A stretch of DNA of 64,000 nucleotides from Mycobacterium sp. D16Q13 (lineage in GTDB: Bacteria > Actinomycetota > Actinomycetes > Mycobacteriales > Mycobacteriaceae), in contig NZ_MAEW01000019.1 in the NCBI RefSeq assembly GCF_002013375.1, forward strand, positions 62,001-126,000, written 5' to 3'. The translations under genes were made by a program, and so were the position numbers. The notes below the pieces were generated by a model that saw nothing but the letters and a program-made list of their open reading frames with translations, was not told the DNA's origin and ran no database searches. Of this stretch, positions 8,452 through 16,318 are shown piece after piece. Position 1 is the first letter of the stretch. Each line of letters begins with the position of its first letter.

Positions 8452-8904
8452 TCAGCACGGCTCGGCGAGCAGGAGCGCACCGGTCGACCCGTCCTCGGCA
8501 AGTACGTCGGCGGGATTGAACAGTGTGCACTTGGTCATTGACAGACATCCGCAGCCGATGCACCCGGTGAGCTTCTCCTGCATATCTGCGATGGCGTTCT
8601 TGCGCTCTTCCAGATGCGAATGCCACTGGCGCGAGATTCGTTGCCAGTCACGAGTACTCGGTGCCCGGTCATCCGGGAGGCTCGACAGCACCTCGGCGAC
8701 CTCCGATAACGGAATGCCGAATCCTGTGGCGACCCGGATCAGTGAGATGCGGCGCAACGCATGGCGGCGGAACACCCGCGCGTTGCCGGACGTGCGCTCG
8801 GCGGGGATCAGGCCGATGTCGGCGTAGTACCGCACCGCGGATACCGCGATTCCGGACCGCCTGGCCACCTCTCCGATCGGCAACAGCTCGGCCTTGTCCT
8901 TCAT
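8452..8904 (-). CDS. soxR: redox-sensitive MerR-family regulator SoxR
   Basis: 150-aa dimeric transcription factor. The N-terminal MerR helix-turn-helix (LPIGEVARRSGIAVSAVRYY, residues 8-27) is followed by a dimerisation helix and the [2Fe-2S] ligand loop CIGCGCLSMTKC, the exact C-x2-C-x-C-x5-C SoxR spacing. Oxidation of the cluster by redox-cycling compounds should activate the divergent transporter gene. The ATG at 8904 has a strong ribosome site (AAGGAGG, minus strand 8908-8914). In non-enteric bacteria SoxR usually controls small regulons of exporters and modifying enzymes for redox-active metabolites, consistent with its neighbour. It has the normal family length and all four cluster Cys. 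Confidence 0.95.
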   Translation of the reverse strand: MKDKAELLPIGEVARRSGIAVSAVRYYADIGLIPAERTSGNARVFRRHALRRISLIRVATGFGIPLSEVAEVLSSLPDDRAPSTRDWQRISRQWHSHLEERKNAIADMQEKLTGCIGCGCLSMTKCTLFNPADVLAEDGSTGALLLAEPC

Positions 8905-8913
8905 CAGGCCTCC

Positions 8914-8944
8914 TTGATCTCAAGTGCACTTTAGCTCATAGCGT
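8914..8944 (+). promoter_or_regulatory. SoxR box in a 19-bp-spaced promoter of the MFS gene
   Basis: The -35 is TTGATC (8914-8919) and the -10 is TAGCGT (8939-8944), separated by 19 bp as in MerR/SoxR-type promoters. The spacer region holds CTCAAGTGCACTTTAG (8919-8934), a palindrome with one mismatch that closely matches the SoxR box (CTCAAGT..ACTTGAG). The -10 ends 6 nt before the ATG at 8951, so the transporter mRNA is probably leaderless. Confidence 0.75.
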
Positions 8945-8950
8945 GTCGGC

Positions 8951-10399
8951 ATGACTCACGACGTGGCGACCGGCAGCTGGCGGGATCTGTTGTGCGGGCG
9001 ACAACTCGGCATTGTTACGGTGCTCGCCGGGGGAGTGGCGCTGTACGCGACCAATGTGTACCTCACCACCAGTCTGTTGCCGAGCGCCGTTGCCGATATC
9101 GGTGGAGAACGTTTCTACGCGTGGGTGACCACGCTGTATCTGATCGCCTCGGTGAGTGCCGCCACGGTGGTGAGCCCCCTTCTTGGCTGGGCCGGCCCAC
9201 GCGGCTCCTATCTACTCGCGTTCAGTGCGTTCGCCGCAGGCACCGTCATATGTGCGGTAGCTCCGGGCATGCAGGTCATGCTCGCCGGGCGCGCGGTCCA
9301 GGGCGCGGCGGGCGGGCTGCTGGCCGGACTCGCCTATGCTGTCATCAATCTTGCACTGCCACAGCGGCTATGGACACGCGCTTCGGCGCTCACGTCGGCG
9401 ATGTGGGGCGTGGGTACCTTTGTGGGCCCCGCGGCCGGTGGGCTGTTCGCGCAATTCGGGTTGTGGCGGTGGGCGTTCGTGTCGTTGACGGTGATCACCC
9501 TCGGCATCGCCGCCATGGTGCCCTATGTGCTGACGCGACCGGAGAGTGCGAACACCGAGGCTGCCCGGCATAGCGTTCCGGTGCGGTCCCTGCTGGTGCT
9601 GACGACAGCTGCCAGCCTGGTGGCCGTGGCCGGGCTCCAGTCCTCGCTGCCGGTCATGGTGGGGCTGATCGCCGGCGCGGCCGCACTGGTGGTCCTGTTC
9701 GTCACGCTCGATCGACGCTCTACGGCGTGGGTACTGCCCAGGGCGGTCTTCGCACGTAACCCGCTGAAATGGATCTACCTGACCATCGCGGTGCTGGCGG
9801 TGGCCTCGATGGTCGAGACGTATATTCCGTTCTTTGGTCAGCGCCTCGGACACCTGGTCCCTGTTGCCGCCGGATTCCTCGGGGCCACCTTGGCATTCGG
9901 GTGGACCGTCGGCGAAATGATCAGCGCATCGGCCACGGCACGGACCGTCGCACGTGTGGTGACGGTCGCGCCCTTGGTGGTTGCCGCAGGGCTGATCCTG
10001 GCCGGTGTACTGCAGCGTGATGGCGCCAGCGTCCCGGAGATAACACTGTGGGCGGTCGGTTTCGCGGTGACGGGTGCCGGCATCGGCATGGCCTGGCCAC
10101 ACCTGGCATCCGCGGCGATGTCGGTGTCGTCCGATCCAGCCGAAAGCGGTGCGGCCGCAGCCGCCATCAGCACCGTGCAGCTGATCGCCGGAGCCTTCGG
10201 TGCCGGCCTGGCCGGAGTGCTCGTCAATCTCGGTGGATCGGCCACGCGCGGTGCGCAGCTACTGTTCCTGGGGTTCGCCGCACTAGTGCTCTCGGGTGTT
10301 GTGGTGTCCTCCAGGGTGTTTCGCGCGGGCCCCGGTCCCGGCCGGACAGCTGACGTGACGGATAACCTAGCGGAAGGCACGGTTCGGGTCCCTCGGTGA
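8951..10399 (+). CDS. SoxR-controlled MFS efflux transporter
   Basis: 482-aa polytopic protein with about 14 predicted spans. The extra pair of spans in the middle (SLLVLTTAASLVAVAGL, LPVMVGLIAGAAALVVLFV) is typical of DHA2 drug:proton antiporters. The conserved loop after the second span is LGWAGPRGSYL. It is divergent from soxR with a SoxR box in its promoter, so the substrate is probably a redox-active drug, dye, quinone or phenazine-like compound; this is inference from context. No close named homologue is recognised. Start ATG 8951 is supported by the promoter geometry rather than a ribosome site. Confidence 0.88.
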   Translation: MTHDVATGSWRDLLCGRQLGIVTVLAGGVALYATNVYLTTSLLPSAVADIGGERFYAWVTTLYLIASVSAATVVSPLLGWAGPRGSYLLAFSAFAAGTVICAVAPGMQVMLAGRAVQGAAGGLLAGLAYAVINLALPQRLWTRASALTSAMWGVGTFVGPAAGGLFAQFGLWRWAFVSLTVITLGIAAMVPYVLTRPESANTEAARHSVPVRSLLVLTTAASLVAVAGLQSSLPVMVGLIAGAAALVVLFVTLDRRSTAWVLPRAVFARNPLKWIYLTIAVLAVASMVETYIPFFGQRLGHLVPVAAGFLGATLAFGWTVGEMISASATARTVARVVTVAPLVVAAGLILAGVLQRDGASVPEITLWAVGFAVTGAGIGMAWPHLASAAMSVSSDPAESGAAAAAISTVQLIAGAFGAGLAGVLVNLGGSATRGAQLLFLGFAALVLSGVVVSSRVFRAGPGPGRTADVTDNLAEGTVRVPR

Positions 10400-10412
10400 G
10401 CGTCACGGGTGT

Positions 10413-11870
10413 ATGAACGAAGCCATGCATCGGATTCTCGCCCTGACCGCCGCCGTGCTCACCATCGCCTCCTGCGGGACACCGCAGAATCAGGGCTCAC
10501 CGGCAAGTAGCGCTCCCTCCGCCACCGACGATCGCGGGGCGTTTCGCGATCTGTATCGGGAGTTGATCGAGACCAATACCACCGCATCGCAGGGGAGTTG
10601 CACCGAGGCCGCACAGAAGATGGCCGACCGTCTCAAGTCCGCCGGATACGCCGACAAGGACCTGGTGCTGTTCAGCCCGCCCGATCACCCCAAGGACGGC
10701 GGTCTTGTCGCGACGCTTGCCGGGTCCGATGCGGGTGCCAAACCCATTCTGTTGCTGGCGCATATCGATGTTGTCGAAGCCAAACGTGAGGACTGGAAGC
10801 GTGATCCGTTCACCCTCGTCGAGGAGAACGGATACTTCTATGCCCGCGGTGCCGAGGACGACAAGGCAATGGCCGCGATCTTCGTGGACAGTCTCATGCG
10901 GTACCGCGCAGAGAACTTCGTGCCGAAACGTCCGATTCGCGTGGCCCTGACCTGCGGTGAGGAAGGTGGTGGGCAGGTCAACGGTGCCGAGTGGCTCCAT
11001 CAAAACCGGCCCGAGCTCGTGGACGCCGAGTTCGTCGTCAATGAAGGTGCCGGCGGCGACCTCGGCGAAGACAACAAACCCATCCTGCTGGAGATCCAGG
11101 CGGGCCAGAAGATCTACCAAGACTTCACCCTGGAGGTCACCGACGAGGGTGGACACAGCAGCCAGCCCCGGCCGTTCAACGCGATACAGGCACTCGGGGC
11201 CGGCCTGGACCGGCTCGCCGCCGCGCCGTTCCCCGTCCAGCTCAACGACGTGACCCGGGCGTACTTCACGGCACAGGCCCCGCTGCAACCGGGAGAGGTG
11301 GGTCACGCGATGTCGGCGATTGTCGCCAACCCGCAAGACCCGGCGGCGACATCTGTGCTGTCCAGGAACCCGTTGTACAACGCGATGCTGCGCACCACCT
11401 GCGTCCCCACGAAAATCGAAGGCGGACATGCCAACAACGCGCTACCGCAACGCGCCACCGCGAATGTGAACTGCCGCATACTGCCCGGCAGCGGCGCCGG
11501 GTCGGTTCAAGAAGCGGTTCAAGGGGCCATCGTGAAGGCCGTCAATGACCCCAAGATCACGGTGAAGCCCACCGAGGCCTTCCGCACCAACGTGGCCAGT
11601 GTTCCCCCGCTGACGCCACGGATCGTCGATCCCATCAAGGCCGTCGCCGGATCGATGTGGCCCGGTGTACCGCTGGTCCCCACCATGTCCACCGGAGCAA
11701 CCGATGCCATCTACTTCGGGAAGACTCCGGTGTATGGCCTCAGTGGCATATTCGCCCAGCCCGGAGAGACCCACGCGCATGGCCTCGATGAGCGAATCCA
11801 GGTGAAGTCCCTGTACGACGGACGGGCATTTCTCTATCAAGTCGTCAGGCTTTACTCCAACGGTGCATGA
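10413..11870 (+). CDS. M20-family metallopeptidase, lipoprotein
   Basis: 485-aa exported zinc hydrolase. The N-terminus is a lipoprotein signal ending in the lipobox I-A-S-C (C21), so it is probably anchored outside the membrane. Catalytic-domain motifs are HID in LLLAHIDVVEA (metal His and Asp), GAEDDKA (bridging Asp) and CGEEGGG (catalytic Glu pair). The dimerisation/lid domain follows, and a final metal-binding His lies in ETHAHGLDE. The family removes amino acids from peptides or acyl groups; the substrate is unknown. Start ATG 10413; an internal ATG at 10425 (MHRIL) would also leave an intact signal. It lies 13 bp after the MFS gene and may be cotranscribed. Confidence 0.88.
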   Translation: MNEAMHRILALTAAVLTIASCGTPQNQGSPASSAPSATDDRGAFRDLYRELIETNTTASQGSCTEAAQKMADRLKSAGYADKDLVLFSPPDHPKDGGLVATLAGSDAGAKPILLLAHIDVVEAKREDWKRDPFTLVEENGYFYARGAEDDKAMAAIFVDSLMRYRAENFVPKRPIRVALTCGEEGGGQVNGAEWLHQNRPELVDAEFVVNEGAGGDLGEDNKPILLEIQAGQKIYQDFTLEVTDEGGHSSQPRPFNAIQALGAGLDRLAAAPFPVQLNDVTRAYFTAQAPLQPGEVGHAMSAIVANPQDPAATSVLSRNPLYNAMLRTTCVPTKIEGGHANNALPQRATANVNCRILPGSGAGSVQEAVQGAIVKAVNDPKITVKPTEAFRTNVASVPPLTPRIVDPIKAVAGSMWPGVPLVPTMSTGATDAIYFGKTPVYGLSGIFAQPGETHAHGLDERIQVKSLYDGRAFLYQVVRLYSNGA

Positions 11871-12054
11871 CCGCGTGGCGTAATGACGCGTGATCGTCCT
11901 CATATCCGGATTGAGGCGCAGGCCATACCTGTACGCGCACCCGGCGAGGGAAAATCACGCGCATAGCCCGACACAATCAGCCAAATGGCGCATGGCCGGG
12001 GCCCTTCCCGGCTAATCTCATCTGGCCTGGTCAAATGGAACTGGAGGACCTTTC

Positions 12055-12495
12055 ATGAGTGCATACAGCACTGTCGTTGTCGGTACCGACGGATCGGATT
12101 CGTCGTATCGGGCGGTCGACCGCGCTGGAGCCATCGCGGGCGCTGCCGGTGCCAAGCTCATCGTCGCGACCGCGTACTTCCCAGAGAACAACCCACACTC
12201 GGCCGATGTACTCAAGGATGACGCGTACAAGGTCACCGGCAAGGCACCCGTCTACGACATCCTGCGCACCGCTCGCGAGCGCGCCGGAGCGGCGGGCGCG
12301 ACGAGCGTGGAAGAACGCTCGATCGAGGGAGCGCCGGTGGACGCGCTGCTGGATCTGGTGGTGGATTCCAAGGCTGATCTGCTGGTCGTCGGCAATGTCG
12401 GTCTGAACACCATCGCCGGACGCCTGCTGGGTTCGGTTCCCTCCGATGTCGCGCGTCGCTCCAGGTGCGACGTGCTGATCGTTCACACCACCTAA
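12055..12495 (+). CDS. universal stress protein (Rv1636-like)
   Basis: 146-aa single-domain USP. The N-terminal strand VVVGTDGSDSS and the C-terminal GNVGLNTIAGRLLGSVPSDV carry the G-x2-G-x9-G-S nucleotide loop of ATP- or cAMP-binding USPs. M. tuberculosis Rv1636, in the same place between uvrB and uvrA, is a well-studied cAMP-binding USP, so a role in nucleotide sensing or buffering is likely by homology. The ATG follows GGAGGACC (12042-12049). There are 184 bp without genes before it. Confidence 0.93.
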   Translation: MSAYSTVVVGTDGSDSSYRAVDRAGAIAGAAGAKLIVATAYFPENNPHSADVLKDDAYKVTGKAPVYDILRTARERAGAAGATSVEERSIEGAPVDALLDLVVDSKADLLVVGNVGLNTIAGRLLGSVPSDVARRSRCDVLIVHTT

Positions 12496-12500
12496 GACCC

Positions 12501-12542
12501 GGCGCGCGCGAACGGGGCCGGCTTACCAGCCTCGTTCGCGCC
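12501..12542. terminator. inverted repeat between convergent usp and MBL genes
   Basis: GCGCGAACGGGG (12505-12516) and CTCGTTCGCGC (12531-12541) can pair in both transcripts. The hairpin runs into the last codons of the MBL gene. There is no T-tract, so it may be a processed or Rho-assisted end. Confidence 0.4.
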
Positions 12543-13200
12543 ACTCGCCGAGCGATCCGCGCTCGGCGCCCAGGGTGGTGTCATCTCCATGTCCGGGGTA
12601 GACCACCGTGGAATCGGGGTACGTGCCGAATAGGCGCTCGCCGACATCGTCGAGCAACTGATCGAAGTCTTCGGGGCTGAAGGTCTTTCCGACACCACCT
12701 GGAAAGAGCGAATCCCCGGTGAACAGGTGGGTCACACCGCCGGCGGTGAACGCCAGGGCCACCGAGCCCGGCGTGTGCCCGCGCAGGTGGATCACATCGA
12801 AATGCAGGTCGCCGATATCGAAACTGTCGCCCCCCGCTAGCAGCGTCGTGGGGTGCACCGGAAGCGGTCCGGCATCCAAATCATGCGCGGCACTAGGGGA
12901 TTGGGTCTTGTCCACGATCGCCTCAAGGGCCTGCCAATGATCAAAGTGTTGATGTGTGGTGACAATGAGTGCGACGTTCGGGGCGTTCTCGTCCAGCAGA
13001 GTGGCCAGCCGTTCCGCATCGTTGGCGGCGTCGATCAGCAGTGACTTGCCGGTATTCGCGCATGTCACGATGTATGCGTTGTTGTCCATCGGCCCCACCG
13101 AGGCCTTGATGATGGTTGCGCCGTCCACGGTGCGACGAGCCACGCCGGAGCCCGGCTCGATGTGGCCCGAGTAGTCGTCATCGATGGTGATCGAGGTCAT
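12523..13200 (-). CDS. MBL-fold metallo-hydrolase (Rv1637c-like)
   Basis: 225 aa. The metal-binding signature HQHFDHW (H-x-H-x-D-H) is intact, with further ligands expected in LRGHTPGS, GDSLFPGG and YPGHGDDT, the glyoxalase II-like pattern. Cytoplasmic. The substrate is not known; hydroxyacylglutathione-type thioesters are the usual guess, but mycobacteria use mycothiol instead. The position between usp and uvrA matches Rv1637c. Start ATG 13200 (MTSITIDDDY); longer readings lack family similarity. It is divergent from uvrA across about 150 bp. Confidence 0.9.
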   Translation of the reverse strand: MTSITIDDDYSGHIEPGSGVARRTVDGATIIKASVGPMDNNAYIVTCANTGKSLLIDAANDAERLATLLDENAPNVALIVTTHQHFDHWQALEAIVDKTQSPSAAHDLDAGPLPVHPTTLLAGGDSFDIGDLHFDVIHLRGHTPGSVALAFTAGGVTHLFTGDSLFPGGVGKTFSPEDFDQLLDDVGERLFGTYPDSTVVYPGHGDDTTLGAERGSLGEWRERGW

Positions 13201-13234
13201 GGTTTCACCGTAGTGGCCCCTCGTGACGCGAGGG

Positions 13235-13257
13235 TTGTCGGTGCCTCGTCCTAGCAT
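13235..13257 (+). promoter_or_regulatory. RecA-NDp (PafBC-type) DNA-damage promoter of uvrA
   Basis: TTGTCGGTG (13235-13243), 8 nt, then TAGCAT (13252-13257): a perfect match to the consensus tTGTCRgtg-N8-TAnnnT. It predicts a leader of about 90 nt before the uvrA GTG. Confidence 0.8.
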
Positions 13258-13353
13258 GGAGTCGACGACTCGGCCCGCCTGGATTCCGCATGGGACTACA
13301 GGGGCTGAGCGATGCGAAAACACCTGCACATTGGGCAGTGTGAAAGGAGACAG

Positions 13354-16308
13354 GTGGCCGACCGTCTGATCGTGCGGGGCGCGCGTGAGCACAACCTGCG
13401 CGGTATTGACCTTGACCTACCCCGAGACAGCCTTATCGTCTTCACGGGTCTCTCCGGATCCGGGAAGTCGAGCCTGGCCTTCGACACCATCTTCGCCGAG
13501 GGACAACGCAGGTACGTCGAGTCGCTGTCCGCGTACGCCCGCCAGTTCCTGGGGCAGATGGACAAGCCCGATGTCGATTTCATCGAGGGGCTGTCTCCCG
13601 CGGTCTCTATCGACCAGAAATCCACCAACCGCAACCCGCGGTCCACCGTGGGCACCATCACCGAGGTCTACGACTACCTGCGTCTGCTGTACGCGCGGGC
13701 CGGCACACCGCATTGCCCGGTATGCGGGGAGAAGATCGCCAAGCAGACCCCGCAGCAGATCGTCGACCAGGTGCTGGACATGGAGGCGGGCCTGCGATTC
13801 CAGGTGCTCGCTCCCGTGGTGCGCACACGTAAGGGCGAGTTCGTCGATCTCTTCGAACAGCTGAACTCCCAGGGATACAGCCGCATTCGGGTTGACGGCG
13901 TGGTGCATTCGCTCACCGATCCGCCCAAGCTCAAGAAGCAAGAGAAGCACGACATCGAGGTAGTCATCGACCGTCTCGCCGTCAAGAGCAGCGCCAAACA
14001 GCGCCTGACGGACTCGGTGGAGACGGCCCTGCGCCTTGCCGACGGCATCGTGGTACTCGAGTTCGTCGATGCCGATGAGGACTCTGCGCAGCGCGAACGC
14101 AGGTTCTCCGAGAAACTCGCCTGCCCCAATGGCCACCCGCTCGCCGTGGACGATCTTGAACCACGGTCGTTTTCCTTCAACTCGCCCTACGGCGCCTGCC
14201 CCGAGTGCACCGGGCTGGGAATCAAGAAGGAAGTCGACCCGGACCTGGTGGTCCCCGACCCGGACATGACCCTCGCCGAGGGCGCCATCGCGCCCTGGTC
14301 GATGGGCCAGAACGCCGACTACTTCGTCCGCCTCATGGCCGGGCTGGGCGACGCCCTCGGATTCGACGTGGACACACCCTGGAAGAAGCTTCCGGCCGCA
14401 GCCAAAAAGGCGCTCCTGGACGGCTCGTCCGAGCAGGTCCATGTCCGATACAAGAACCGGTACGGCCGCACGCGTTCCTACTACGCCGAATTCGAAGGCG
14501 TACTGGCCTTTCTGCAACGGCGCATGGAGCAGACAGAGTCGGAATGGGCCAAGGAGCGCTATGAGGGTTTCATGCGGGACATCCCGTGCCCCGAGTGCAA
14601 CGGGACCCGGCTCAAGCCGGAAATTCTTTCCGTCACTCTGACCGCCGGAGAGCACGGCACCAAGTCGATCGCAGAGGTCTGTGACCTCTCCATCGCCGAG
14701 TGCGCGCAGTTCCTCAACGGGTTGACACTCGGGCACCGTGAACAAGCCATCGCCGGGCAGGTACTCAAGGAAGTCCAGTTCCGGCTGGGCTTCCTGCTGG
14801 ACGTTGGCCTGCAGTACTTGTCGTTGTCGCGCGCTGCGGGCACGTTGTCCGGTGGCGAGGCACAGCGCATCCGTCTGGCCACTCAGATCGGCTCGGGGTT
14901 GGTGGGTGTGCTTTATGTACTCGACGAGCCGTCGATCGGTCTGCACCAGCGCGATAACCGCAGACTCATCGAAACACTCACGCGGCTTAGGGATCTGGGC
15001 AACACGTTGATCGTCGTGGAGCACGACGAGGACACCATCAAACACGCCGACTGGGTCGTCGATATCGGACCGGCCGCGGGGGAGCACGGCGGGCAAGTGG
15101 TGCACAGTGGCACCTACGCCGAGCTGCTGAAAAACAAGAACTCCGTCACCGGCTCGTATCTTTCTGGCGCGGAAAGCATTCCGCTGCCTCCGATGCGTCG
15201 CACGATCGATTCCAAGCGTCAGGTCACGGTGGTCGGCGCGCGTGAGCACAACCTCAAGGACATCGACGTCCCCTTCCCGCTCGGGGTACTGACCTCGGTC
15301 ACCGGAGTGTCCGGTTCGGGGAAGTCGACACTGGTCAACGACATCCTCGCCACCGTGTTGGCCAACAAGCTCAACGGTGCACGCCAAGTGCCCGGGCGAC
15401 ACACCCGGGTGACCGGGTTGGACCAGGTCGACAAGCTCGTACGGGTCGACCAGTCGCCGATCGGCCGCACACCCCGTTCCAATCCCGCGACCTACACCGG
15501 GGTCTTCGACAAGATTCGCACGCTGTTCGCGGCGACCACCGAGGCCAAGGTGCGCGGTTATCAGCCCGGCCGGTTCTCCTTCAACGTCAAGGGCGGTCGC
15601 TGCGAGGCCTGCACGGGTGACGGCACCATCAAGATCGAGATGAACTTCCTGCCGGATGTGTACGTGCCATGCGAGGTGTGCCACGGCGCCCGCTACAACC
15701 GGGAAACGCTCGAGGTCCACTACAAGGGCAAGACCATCGCGCAGGTGCTGGACATGCCCATCGAGGAAGCCGCCGGATTCTTCGAGCCCATCACCTCTAT
15801 CCACCGGTATCTGAACACGTTGGTGGAAGTCGGCCTGGGCTATGTGCGGCTGGGACAGCCGGCTCCGACGCTCTCCGGCGGTGAGGCGCAGCGCGTCAAG
15901 CTGGCCGCCGAGCTGCAGAAGCGCTCAACGGGCAAGACCGTGTACATCCTCGACGAGCCCACCACCGGTCTTCATTTCGAGGACATCCGCAAGCTGCTCA
16001 CCGTGATCAACGGTCTGGTCGACAAGGGCAACACCGTCATCGTGATCGAGCACAACCTGGATGTCGTGAAGACGTCGGACTGGGTCATCGACATGGGCCC
16101 CGAAGGTGGATCGGGCGGCGGCACCGTGGTGGCGCAGGGCGCACCCGAGGCGGTGGCACAGACCGCGGGCAGCTATACCGGTGAGTTCCTGGCAGACCTA
16201 TTGCCCAAGCCAGTCAGGAACGGTAAGACCCCCGCGAAGGCCCCGGCCAAGAGCACTGGAAAGCCGCCCGCCAAACCGCGTACCAGGAAGGTTGTCACGC
16301 CGGTCTAG
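13354..16308 (+). CDS. uvrA: excinuclease ABC subunit UvrA
   Basis: 984-aa damage sensor of nucleotide excision repair, with two ABC-type ATPase modules. Walker A motifs are GLSGSGKSS (near residue 32) and GVSGSGKST (near 650). ABC signatures are LSGGEAQRIRLA and LSGGEAQRVKLA. The zinc modules show paired CxxC motifs (CPVCGEK; CPECTGLG; CEACTGDG with CEVCHG). A basic, Ala/Pro/Lys-rich tail (KTPAKAPAKSTGKPPAKP) is typical of mycobacteria. The GTG at 13354 is chosen because GAAAGGAGA lies 4-12 nt upstream and the conserved VADRLIVRGAREHNL begins there; the open frame to 13312 is not conserved-looking. Confidence 0.97.
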   Translation: MADRLIVRGAREHNLRGIDLDLPRDSLIVFTGLSGSGKSSLAFDTIFAEGQRRYVESLSAYARQFLGQMDKPDVDFIEGLSPAVSIDQKSTNRNPRSTVGTITEVYDYLRLLYARAGTPHCPVCGEKIAKQTPQQIVDQVLDMEAGLRFQVLAPVVRTRKGEFVDLFEQLNSQGYSRIRVDGVVHSLTDPPKLKKQEKHDIEVVIDRLAVKSSAKQRLTDSVETALRLADGIVVLEFVDADEDSAQRERRFSEKLACPNGHPLAVDDLEPRSFSFNSPYGACPECTGLGIKKEVDPDLVVPDPDMTLAEGAIAPWSMGQNADYFVRLMAGLGDALGFDVDTPWKKLPAAAKKALLDGSSEQVHVRYKNRYGRTRSYYAEFEGVLAFLQRRMEQTESEWAKERYEGFMRDIPCPECNGTRLKPEILSVTLTAGEHGTKSIAEVCDLSIAECAQFLNGLTLGHREQAIAGQVLKEVQFRLGFLLDVGLQYLSLSRAAGTLSGGEAQRIRLATQIGSGLVGVLYVLDEPSIGLHQRDNRRLIETLTRLRDLGNTLIVVEHDEDTIKHADWVVDIGPAAGEHGGQVVHSGTYAELLKNKNSVTGSYLSGAESIPLPPMRRTIDSKRQVTVVGAREHNLKDIDVPFPLGVLTSVTGVSGSGKSTLVNDILATVLANKLNGARQVPGRHTRVTGLDQVDKLVRVDQSPIGRTPRSNPATYTGVFDKIRTLFAATTEAKVRGYQPGRFSFNVKGGRCEACTGDGTIKIEMNFLPDVYVPCEVCHGARYNRETLEVHYKGKTIAQVLDMPIEEAAGFFEPITSIHRYLNTLVEVGLGYVRLGQPAPTLSGGEAQRVKLAAELQKRSTGKTVYILDEPTTGLHFEDIRKLLTVINGLVDKGNTVIVIEHNLDVVKTSDWVIDMGPEGGSGGGTVVAQGAPEAVAQTAGSYTGEFLADLLPKPVRNGKTPAKAPAKSTGKPPAKPRTRKVVTPV

Positions 16309-16311
16309 GGT
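16306..16311 (+). promoter_or_regulatory. -10 box overlapping the uvrA stop, leaderless start of the acyl-CoA ligase
   Basis: TAGGGT begins with the uvrA stop codon TAG and ends 7 nt before the ATG at 16319; no ribosome site is present. Confidence 0.4.
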
Positions 16312-16318
16312 GGCATTC

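Noticed and set aside
13218..13234. CCCTCG...CGAGGG inverted repeat between MBL gene and uvrA
   Set aside because: Six-bp arms in a GC-rich divergent region are weak evidence; it directly precedes the damage promoter but has no clear role.
13417..15804. 795-codon open frame antisense to uvrA
   Set aside because: Long antisense frames are expected in genes with GC-rich third positions; the translation is low-complexity, rich in His, Arg and Gly, and uvrA is unambiguous.
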